This document shows positions 13,385 to 23,211 of a stretch of DNA of 64,000 nucleotides, piece by piece. Each line of letters opens with the position of its first letter. The first letter of the stretch is position 1. Below the pieces are notes generated by a model, which worked only from the letters and a program-made list of their open reading frames with translations, was not told where the DNA came from and ran no database searches. The position numbers and the translations under genes are program-made. The DNA lies in assembly GCA_013397455.1 (NCBI GenBank), contig VYZB01000171.1:1385252-1449251 (forward strand). Reading direction: 5' to 3'. The stretch is from Crotophaga sulcirostris (taxonomy: Eukaryota > Chordata > Aves > Cuculiformes > Crotophagidae).

Positions 13385-13540
13385 TTTTCTTTTCTTTTCT
13401 TTTCTTTTCTTTTCTTTTCTTTTCTTTTCTTTTCTTTTCTTTTCTTTTCTTTTCTTTTCTTTTCTTTTCTTTTCTTTTNCTTTTCTTTTCTTTTCTTTTC
13501 TTTTCTTTTCTTTTCTTTTCTTTTCTTTTCTTTTCTTTTC
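13385..13540. repeat. (TTTTC)n pentanucleotide microsatellite, about 31 units
   Basis: An essentially uninterrupted TTTTC array of 156 bp holds a single ambiguous base N at 13479. The N breaks the five-base phase, as expected where assembled ends were joined imperfectly. The complementary strand is pure purine. Long frames across it, rich in FLFFS or KEKKR, come from the repeat and are not proteins. The true length in the genome may be longer. Confidence 0.97.
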
Positions 13541-14740
13541 TGTCCAGGTGGAGAGAAACGAATAATTAGTCAGAGAAATGAAAAATTCCCAAACCAAAAG
13601 TTCTCAGAAATGCCCTTTAAAAACAGAGACTGATGCAGAGACTGTTCTCCTCACAGTCACTTCTCCCTCCTTCTTTCTCTCCCCACCATTTTTGGTTGCA
13701 TTATTCATCACAGAAAGTGACAGAAGGTGGTGGGGTGAGATGCCTTGCAAACTGGTCATTTGTCACCACACATTCAGCTTGATACATTTCTGGGAAGAAG
13801 ATTACACTAGAAAGATACTATCATGTTTCAGTCAACCAAATGTTTAACTACTCCTCTTCATCTCACTGAAGCTCTGCCAGTGCCAAGTATTGCCATTCTT
13901 GGGGGCATTTCAAACTACTGTTTACCAGCAGGAGGTTGAAATTCAGTAAAACAAATTGGTTTCCCATGGCAGTGGTTACCGTGCATTACAGAAGGCTAGA
14001 GCAAGAATCCCAGCCACTCACCATTATAGTCAACTGTGAAACCTCTGTTGATTTCACTGTGTTCATTGGGTTCTGAATGCCCATGCTACAGGAGTATTTG
14101 GAGAAGCCTGTTTGTTCACACCTCTTTTTTTTCAAAGATTGGGCTTCCACAGAAGTCGATAAGGAATGTTTTTATACTGGGAGGTGGATCAGGCCAATTA
14201 AGTTTTACTGAATGTGCAATGTTCATTTGACCTACATCATATTGAGATCAGCTCTAGCAATATGATGCATCAGCATTTGATAAAACCTCCAAGATGCATA
14301 ACAAAAACATACACGCAACACCCTTATTGCAGTATGACAGTAATCTTTTCAACCTTTGTCTTTAGTTCTGATCAGGAGCTTAGTTCTTATCTTTGTTTCA
14401 TTTTTTTTTGCAGTTACATTTTTCATGTACAGACCTAGCCTTTAATTTCTTTGGTTTGGAAACAGAGAGGTCATAAAACTGTACCAAGAGGAAAGATGGA
14501 GATTCCCTTGTACAGAGGCTATCCTGTTGCAGCCAGGTCAAACTCAAACCCTCTCCTCCTGGCACCTTCCAGACTGATGGGCAGTGCAGGGCATGGCCAT
14601 AGCTCTTGCATTCCCACTGCTCCTTAATCAGGATCAGGTTTGTCTCTGGTAACATCAGTCATCAAAAAGGTAGGTGCCTAAGCCCCTCCCAGCCATCCTT
14701 TCTGGAGAGGCTGGATGAATTGTCCACTGGGGCTGCCCAG
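13541..14740. other. Single-copy non-coding DNA
   Basis: Sequence between the pentanucleotide array and the mariner. No exon, RNA gene or repeat is recognised. Short open frames on both strands lack recognisable similarity. Confidence 0.5.
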
Positions 14741-15986
14741 CTGGTGCAAAACTAATTGCCATTTTTCTCACTGAAACTTCTATTTAACTGTGTTCATATA
14801 GTATACCATTTTAAAGCACAAAATTCACTCTATTTATTTATGCTGATGTTTTTATTTTCACAGTTTATTCCTTTTTATATTACACTGTCAAGTTAAAGAT
14901 AGGAAATAAGCAAATTTGAGAAATCTTGTTGTATGAGTTCAAAAGGGGACGTAAAGCAGCAGAAACTGCGAGCAATATCAACCAAGCATTTGACCAGGGG
15001 ACCGTCAATGATGTACAGCTCCACATTGGTTCCAAAAATTTTTTAACAGAAACAAGAGCCTTGAAGATGAAGAGGGTCACGGGCATCATTCTGGGATAGA
15101 CAACAACCAGTTGAGGGCCAGTACTGAAGCAGACCCATGCAAAAAATTCAAGAGGCTGCAGAACTAAATGCTGACTGTTCAACAGTTGTTTGACATTTGC
15201 ACCAGACTGGAAAATCAAAAAATCTCAACCAACGGGTGCTGCATAATCTAAAAGAAAATTTAAAAACCCGCCATTACAAAGTCTGCTCTGTGCTTCTTTT
15301 GCTCAACAAAACCGATCCATTTCTTGATCGCATTGTGACATGTGACAAAACATTGATTCTATAGGACAACTAATGGAATTCTGCACAGCAGCTAAGCTGA
15401 GGTGAAGCACCAAAACACTTCCCCAGACTGAAGCTACATATAAGAATGTTATGGTCACTAATTGCTGATCAGCAAGTGGTATCATCCACTACAACTTCTT
15501 GAATCCTGGCAAAGCCATCAAAGCAGAGAAATATTGCCAAGAAAACAACAAAATGCACCAAGATCTGCAACATTTACATCCAGTATCGGTCAAACAGAAA
15601 GGACTGACTCTTCTCTGTCACAATACCCAACCACATCTTGCAAATGACTGTGCAGAAGCTACACAAACTGGGCTCAAAACACTGCCTCACTCCCCTTTCT
15701 CATCAGACCTTTTTCCCACCAGTTACCACATTTTCAAGCATCTTGACAGTTTTCTGCAAAAGAAAGTTTCCCACAACGAAGTAGCAGCCCAAAATGTCTT
15801 TGGAGAATTCATCAGTTCCAGGACTCCAGGATCCTATTCTACCAGAATAAAAAAGCTTGTTTCTTGTTGGTAAAAATGTGTAGATTCTAATGATTCTTAT
15901 TTTTATTAATAAATTTTATTCTAAACTGAGATATACTGCTCTAAATTTGATGGGGAAAAATAGCAATTATTTTTGCACCAATCTAA
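14741..15986 (+). mobile_element. Mariner-family DNA transposon, near full length and inactive
   Basis: The left end has CTGGTGCAAAACTAATTGCC (from 14741). The reverse complement of the right end reads TTGGTGCAAAAATAATTGCT (right part, to about 15986). These are matching terminal inverted repeats of the TTAGGTTGGTGCAAAAGTAA type known from Hsmar1-like mariners. The length of about 1.25 kb is right for a complete mariner. A TA follows the right end, but the outermost left bases (CCCAG) have diverged, so the left TA cannot be fixed. Inside is a decayed transposase on the + strand, described separately. The known chicken family is Galluhop; I cannot tell whether this copy belongs to it. Confidence 0.93.
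14884..15905 (+). pseudogene. Mariner transposase pseudogene (DD34D family)
   Basis: Mariner transposase binds the element ends and cuts and pastes at TA. The N-terminal part reads EFKRGRKAAETASNINQAFD from about 14935 and is followed by LEDEEG and NNQLRA, resembling the helix-turn-helix domain. A frame change leads to KTDPFLDRIVTCDK, whose first catalytic aspartate is kept at 15344-15346. The last part returns to the first frame from 15499 to 15873 (NPGKAIKAEKYCQENNKMHQ, then LPHSPFSSDLFPTSYHIFKH). There the second catalytic aspartate is histidine (CAC, 15619-15621) and the third is serine (AGT, 15721-15723). One codon between them also appears lost relative to the usual spacing. A TAA follows the final KLVSCW, where the family continues for about ten more residues. 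Frameshifts, stops and two lost catalytic residues make it clearly non-functional. The - strand frame at 14880-15218 is its antisense shadow. Confidence 0.92.
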
Positions 15987-18900
15987 TACATAGATCACAG
16001 AAGGCTAGCTGAGCCCAAATGCCTGGCTGATATATGACTAAGAGTAGGTAAAACAAATATTGACCTAAGGGGTCATTACACTCCCGAAGTTCATGCCAAG
16101 ATTTCAACCTACCATAGAAACAAAAAAATGGAGAAGCAGTTTTCTTTAGAGTCCTTTATTCTGTACAAGTCAGTATCCAAAATAGATGCCAGTGCACACA
16201 GACACAGTTGCAAATCTCCCTATCAGAAAGTTGTGCTCCTGAATGAAACCTTCGCAGATGAGAAGGCAAAAAAAATAAAAGCAATGGTAAACATGAATTC
16301 TGTTGAAAGGGAATTGTTGTGCAAAGTCTTTCATTTCATGAAATAAAGTTATATGAATAATTTTAAACACCAGAATTCCTGTCACTGTATTACCATTTTC
16401 TTAATAAGGAATACTTCTTTCTGGTTGGTTGACTGTCTATGAATTTTGAGGCAGTGGACAGGCAAGCAGACCCCCTGAAATGAACTAAACACTTCCGATC
16501 CAGAGAAACTGCTGGCTTCCTTTGCAGAAGTGAGGAGCATTCAGTGCAAGTTAGGCTGAAATGAGAATGAAAGGCACACAGTCTTTCACGGAACAAGTTA
16601 TTATATATGCTGCTATATTTATAGCTAATTTTTTGACCATATGAACACCTCATAGATGCAAGAGTCAGTTATATATATTTATGCACATGGCAAAAGCCTA
16701 ACAGTTGAAAAATGTTTATCCTTCCCTGATTTGCCTTGTCAAAACATATACGCTCATTTCTTTGTTTGCCTTTTTTTCTCCTGAGAAACAGCATTGTAAT
16801 ATATTAAGCTTCACAGCAGAAAGGGAGCAGGAGTCACCATCAAGTTCCAGCTCTGCACCTCTACTCGGCACAAAAGAATATACTTCTAACAAGGCCAGGA
16901 CAATGAGAGAGAAAAGCTAACATCTAATTTGAGAAAGGGCTCTTTGAAAGGGTAATTTCCTTACTGGAGTTCAAAGTACTCAGGTTTTCCTCTGCCTTAG
17001 AGAGACTCTGCAGCAGTTTCCCAGTGGTTCTGCCAATGGTCATGTTCTAGATAAACACTGCAGTCGTTCTTCCCATACACACTCAGGACACAGACACCCC
17101 TCCCCCCTGCCCCGGTTTCCTTGACGTCAAGAGACTGTCCCAGGCACCTGGCACATCCTGGGATCATGCTCAAACCCCTTGTTAACCCAGCAGATATGTT
17201 AAATGGAGTGAACTTGGCAGTTTAAGGTCATTCCCCAGAGATAACATTATCAGGAGAGCCATTTGTCTCCAGTGGAAGCAAACACAGGCATCTATTCAGG
17301 CTCCTTCTTTCCACAGCTCTTGCCAGAACCTGATCAGAAAAAACAATATCAGAATTTCAAGAATCAAGGATTTTGCTATCCTTATTTATTGACAGTGTTT
17401 GTTTTTTGATTTTATTATATGTCTGGCTATCTGGCCTGTAGCACAACAAGGTAGCAACATCTTTAACCAGAGGAGCCTCAGGAAAAAAAAAACAAACGTG
17501 TATGCAAAGTTTCCCTTTCATACTGCAACAGCATTCAAATCTGGCTGTGCCAGCATGGCAATGCAGGCACCATCACCCAGAATGTGAAACTATATAGTTT
17601 TCATCTTTATAAATTCCTTCTCTCTTTCCTTTTGAACTATTCGAGATCTCAACGCACACTGAGTTCAGGGAGAGTTCAAGCTGGCTACTTACACCAGGAG
17701 GGCTGAAATCTTCGGTTTCTATTTCATAGAGATTGTTGCAGGTTCACAGAGCGGGTAAAAGGCAATGCCTAACAATTGTACCAACCTGGCACTCATCCTG
17801 TGCTGCTCAGCCTCCTAGCTCTGCAGAGCTGAGATGGAAATCCATTTGCCGCTAGAAAGGCTTGGTGCATCAAAGGGATGCTATCAAAGTCTTAGGCCTA
17901 AAATGTTATCTGTCCTCTCTTGTCTACATTTGTTTGCAAAATCCACATTATCTTTTCAACACAGAAATGTTTTCTTTTCAGGCACAGCTTGGAATGAATA
18001 GTTTTCTAGGTCAATATTAATGTCAGAATCAGTATCAGTCCTAGTTGAGTGAGTCTGCAAGGGAAAAGCAAAACAGAGTACCCACACATAAAAAGAGAGG
18101 AGCTGGTAAAGTCGTCTTAGGAAAGGAACAACTTTGTTTAGACTTGCAGAACATTATCAGAAATGACCATGAAAAAGACAGATTTTTAAAAGTTAGAGAA
18201 ATGCTAAGCCATGCACCTTCTCAAATGTAGGCTTCAGATCTCATCTTTAAAAGAAGGTATAATATACTGTTTTATCTTATTGACTTATTTGTCACTTGTG
18301 ATAATGCACCATATAACAGACATCATCCATTACACTACAGTGTAACTGAAGTGGGAGGGGGGAGGGAAAATTAAAAAATGTTACATTCCTAGAAATTGAA
18401 ATGTTTGAGATAAATGGAAGATGAGAGAATTATTACTGACCAGCGCAACATTTTTTTTAATCTTGAGTCCTACTGAGACATTTGCTTCAAAAAGAAACCA
18501 GCGGTAACAAAATTATCAGAAGCCTGTTGCTGAATTAACGTAGTTTTTCACTTGCCACTTTAAAATATGTTGTACCATTCAAAGTTACCCCTTCGGTTGT
18601 AGCAGATTAGCTGGCTGATCATTATCACACCAATATGAGTAGGAGCGTGTCCCTCTCTGTTTGCTCAGAGAACAGATTCCATCACAGGGTATGCAGGTCG
18701 TAGCAGGAAGTCTGTTCATGGGAGGGCTGGAGTGACTTTCACCCTACAAAGGTACAGCAACTTGCTTCTGGACTTGCAAGTGCTCCCAGCCTGACAGTGT
18801 GAAGTTCTGCCCTTTACCAGCTAAAGACAGAGACAGTGCTACAGGCAAGCAGACAGCATTACCTAGACCTTTTGCTTGCTCTCTGCTCTGATAAGTGCAA

Positions 18901-20253
18901 CATTATCCCTTGCTCCTCGCCATTCTACAAATAGCAAACCAAATCTGCTTTGACATTCCTTCATCCCATCCCATTCCTTCCCTCCAAATCAAATGGGTCT
19001 TGTAAATACATTTGCATGGCAGGTTTGTAAAACTGTAGATTCCCTAAGGCAGAGCCAGTGTCATCTGATTTGTTGGCACAGGACCCAGCAGAATGAGGCC
19101 CTAAACCTAATTTGCAGCCTCTAGGCACTACAGTAATATCACTAATTGAATACAAATGACAATAAGAGGAAAGGACATGCTATTCACAATACTGACTTCT
19201 TCCCATCCACAGATGCTTGGCAGGACTTCAGTTCTGCATTTAGGGAGCATGTAGGCTTTGTTTAAATGACCATTCTTCGCACAGATATGCCCCCAAGCAG
19301 CAATAAAAAGAAACAGATGCAGATTAACACTAACAAATCACATACCCACTGCACTACACTTGTAACCTAATGCATGTGAATAGTCCTACTGGCCTTACAT
19401 CTATTAGAGAAGCACAGCTTTATTGAAAACATTGTCCTCTCACAGCATCAGCTCTCCCCAAAAGTGGGGAGTTTGAAGACAAAGGCAACAGCACCCACAC
19501 TGAAACTGGGGAACACCAGAGAAGAGTGGAGTAGAGCCAGCTTCACTTTGCCTAGTAAGTTCTCAGGGTTTGAGACATGTTGTGAAAACTTGCTATCTCA
19601 GGTCTCTCTGCTCCCCGTGGGGAGGCAGAGGGCATGTGTTGATTCATCCATTCCAAGGCCTAAGGGGTCTGTTATGGACAAAAGTTGCTGAAGCAGACGA
19701 GAAGCCTGGATGACCTGATTACACTGATCTCCCAGTTTTTAGATGACTAACAGTGGGTGAAATAAATCTCACTTTGATGGCTGACTGAGTTATCCTGCCT
19801 ACCACAGCATCAAAAATGAAGTGAGAGGTGAGTAAGGACCTCCCCCGCTGTCTGGGACAGTGAAAGATCAGTCACAGTGGAAGAGGTAGTTGTGATCTGT
19901 AGGCAAGCAGACCACCTACAGTAGGTGCCTAACTTTGGTAACGTGTCTTCTTCCCCTCACTGACCACACAATGACAGAGTCTGGGAGCCCCAGTTAGGAC
20001 AAGGCTCAAAGCACTTATTATTCTCTTAATCTTAGACACTATCATAGGTGTGACAATGAAATCATTCACCCAGATGTGATGACCAAGAATCTCCAATTGT
20101 CTCGACTTATGGATTACGATGACACTACGTATTTTGAGGAGGGATTCAAAAGTGCACAGAGGGCCAGCCAAAGGGACTGACAAATTAGAGTCCATAAATC
20201 TATTTTATCTGCAAATGGATAAAATTTGATTGCAAAATTCTGTAAAAAATGAA
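15987..20253. other. Single-copy non-coding DNA
   Basis: No gene or repeat family is recognised over about 4.3 kb. A C-rich patch lies near 17096-17112 and a G-rich purine patch near 18351-18367. Open frames are short and without recognisable similarity. Confidence 0.5.
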
Positions 20254-20608
20254 GAGAAGAAAAGAAAAGAAAAGAAGAGAAAAGAAAAGAAAAGAAAAGA
20301 AAAGAAAAGAAAAGAAAAGAAAAGAAAAGAAAAGAAAAGAAAAGAAANNNNNNNNNNNNNNNNNNNNNNNNNNNNNNNNNNNNNNNNNNNNNNNNNNNNN
20401 NNNNNNNNNNNNNNNNNNNNNNNNNNNNNNNNNNNNNNNNNNNNNNNNNNNNNNNNNNNNNNNNNNNNNNNNNNNNNNNNNNNNNNNNNNNNNNNNNNNN
20501 NNNNNNNAAAAGAAAAGAAAAGAAAAGAAAAGAAAAGAAAAGAAAAGAAAAGAAAAGAAAAGAAAAGAAAAGAAAAGAAAAGAAAAGAAAAGAAAAGAAA
20601 AGGAAAAG
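20254..20608. repeat. (GAAAA)n pentanucleotide array interrupted by an assembly gap
   Basis: About 94 bp of GAAAA-type repeat with a few AAGAGAA interruptions at the left edge is followed by 160 N (20348-20507), then about 100 bp of the same repeat with an AAGGAAAAGAGG edge. The N run has an exact round-looking length, so its size is probably an estimate. This is the same pentamer as at 13385 but with the purine strand on the + strand. Lysine/glutamate-rich frames across it are artefacts. Confidence 0.97.
20348..20507. other. Assembly gap (160 N)
   Basis: A run of N entirely inside the pentanucleotide array. Flanking repeat phase and identity suggest the missing sequence is mostly more of the same repeat. 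Confidence 0.99.
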
Positions 20609-22902
20609 AGGATAGTGATAGGTTGAATGTGTGTTAGTTTGTCTGTATACCTATGGCTTTCTGCAGGAAGTCCCAAGGACCTTGCTGCTTCTTCCTGTTT
20701 TTGAGCTGCCCTCTTGTGTCAGGTGGTTTTGACTTGTATGAATTCATACCACCATTTGCATCCTCTTGGCATGTAGAGGGACTGAGAGTCAATGACCTTC
20801 CACACTACCTCCACTGCTCTTCTCAAAGGATCTATTATGTGGCTCACTGGAAGAGCACAAGCCTGGTTCTGTTTGAGTCAGCATGACTCTTATAGCATAA
20901 ACACTGAAAAAAAATTTCTTCATGTAGCTAGCCTCATTTTGCATTAGTCAGGAAAGGTCAAAGCAAAACTGGAGTCAGTATAAAACCGGTCAGTGTTTGG
21001 AATCAGTCCCACTTGAGCTTGATTTCCTGTTTCTGAAAAAAAAACCAAACCCAAACCACACTGTCTCCCATTATCTGAATATGAAGTTTAGTGAATGTTG
21101 CTATACAACCACACACACATTTTACATACAGTAATTCCTTGAATACCTTAAGAAATTTTCAGCACAAATAAGGAGGTTCCACAGCTACCAAGAACCAGAG
21201 GAAATGTGAAGGTTGGAGTTTGCGTTCTTTCCATGTCTATTTATATTATAGAGTTGGTTTATTTAGAGAATTGCCTCTAAAATTAGTGGCAATTTCTTCT
21301 AGAAACACACCCAAGCCAAGAGAATAAACCAAACTGGCAGCTTCCCACTTAGTACCCAGACCCACTGTTGTGGATTCAAGAGTAGTCAAAACAGCCTCAA
21401 TTTCTAACTGGGAAAAGGCAGTCAAAGCTGGCTTGATGTATTTTTATTTTGCTAATTGGGCTAGACCTACTTTATCTGAACTAAAATAATGAAAATATCA
21501 GTCTGGAGAGAGAGTAATTAGATACATTATTGATTAAATAGTAGAAGAAAATGACAGTTTGTTAGCTGACTGTTTTTAATGGGCTATCTGTCAAAGTTAG
21601 AAATTCAATCTCCCCATTCCCCTCAGTTCCATCCTTCCATCTGGCAGCAAATCCTCATGGAAGAACCAAATAAACCCATCAGACACAGCATGATATAACC
21701 TCCAAGCTTTATGGATCTGAGCGTCCAGGAGGCACAAAAAGAACACTTCACATTAGTGTTACAGCATAGTAGATACCCGATAGATACCCGGCAGTATCCT
21801 GAGAAGATATCTTCCTCAGTAGCATTAACTGGCAATTGTTTTCTTTCTATGTGTTATGTCAACCTCAGTACTTCCTTTTAGCTGTCTGCATCCCTGTCTT
21901 GACTCCCAAAAGCATAGTGTTTTCTGAAAAATTAGAGAGGAGACTTTAGAATTTGGGGTATTTGTAGTGTTATGTTTTATTTCTCCTTCCCACAGCAACT
22001 CACTGTCCTTTACTTCCTGCTGGACTGTTTCTGGAGTGGAAAAAATAATCTCTGCTCACCATACGCAGATGTGACCTCAGTTTTTTTCTGAATATAAATT
22101 CTTTAGAACACATTTAAATTGAGATTTCTGCAACACTAACCTGCTTTTCTCTGGTTGAAATGAAGGTTCATCATAGCTCGCATCTTTCTAGTGACAGCAA
22201 AGGTGTGAAATCTTTCAGAAATGCAATGTATTATAGGTTCCATGAATCAACCACAGACCTCTTTATCAATGCTTCATGAGAATGGTTGTGTTCCTCTTCA
22301 CAGGGGCACCTATGATGCAGGCAGCAAGAAGACTTAAAACTAAGTCATTTTATTTCAGATAACTTTGATGTTCCCTGTTTCATAGCCATGTAACTTTTCA
22401 TCCTCAACTTTCTCAACTGCCTGTCACCATCCTCTGATTTCTTATCTCCAAACACCCAAATGATGACTCCAGCTCTATTTACCCCAACAACTCTCAACAT
22501 ATGTCAGTACAACTGGTGTCTTCTCCTACTCCCTACCACACACTTTCTACTCCTTGTTGCCAGCCTCCTAAAGCTGTTCATTTTGTTTTCTCAACAGCAT
22601 TTACCCTGGCACAGTTCAGTCACAGTACTTGCAGTACCCGGCAGGACAGACACAATTTGTGCAGTAACACATTCCTGCACATGAGTATGTCACTGCCCAG
22701 GAATGAACTGTTATTCTGGAGCAACTAGGAAGATGTAACTTGGTGGAGAGAGAGTTAAAAGGTCTAGAAGCCAAGATCCCTGTCCCAGGAGCAAAAATTT
22801 TGCCTCTCCAGACTGATTCAGTTCCAGGTCTTTCTTCTCAGCCTGAGCTGTTCTTCCACTCCATGACTGGGCATGGTCCCTTCAGAGCCTGGCTCGGCCT
22901 CA
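20609..22902. other. Single-copy non-coding DNA
   Basis: No gene or repeat family is recognised. An 11-bp unit, TAGATACCCGA then TAGATACCCGG, is duplicated in tandem at 21770-21791. Confidence 0.5.
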
Positions 22903-23211
22903 AGAATCACAGAATGATTTGGGTTAGAAGGGTCCTTTAAGGTCATCTAGTCCAAACCCCAGGCACATCTTCAACTCGATCAGGTTACTCAAAGCCCCAT
23001 CTAACCTGACCTTGGATGTTTCCAGATATGTGGCATCTAGAACCTTGCTAGATAACCTGTTCCTGTGTTTCACCACCCTCATTGTAAAAAATTTCTTTCT
23101 TATGTCTAGTCTGAATCTACCTTCTTTTAGTTTAAAACCATTATCCCTTGTCCTATCACTACAGGCCCTATTAAAAAGTCTGTCCAAAGTCTGGCCCTAT
23201 TAAAAATGTCC
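22903..23211 (-). mobile_element. CR1 LINE 3' part with end of ORF2
   Basis: On the + strand it starts with AATCACAGAATGATTTGGGT, the reversed CR1 tail. On the - strand the frame at 23187-22924 reads CSDRTRDNGFKLKEGRFRLD, then IRKKFFTMRVVKHRNRL and VRLDGALSNLIELK. This is the ORF2 C-terminus read without a stop but running past the usual end after NLI. So the coding part is intact over about 75 residues although the natural stop is lost. The 5' (right) edge holds a partial duplication: GGCCCTATTAAAAAGTCTGT... at 23164-23185 and again, slightly altered, at 23193-23211. The copy is 5'-truncated and dead. Confidence 0.92.

Noticed and set aside
13241..13633. Frames of more than 100 codons on both strands made of KEKKR or FLFFS
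   Set aside because: They are translations of the TTTTC array and contain an N. Not proteins.
14880..15218. 112-codon - strand frame
   Set aside because: It is the antisense shadow of the mariner transposase remnant.
20200..20676. Frames of 125-158 codons with long runs of X
   Set aside because: They cross the GAAAA array and the 160-N gap.
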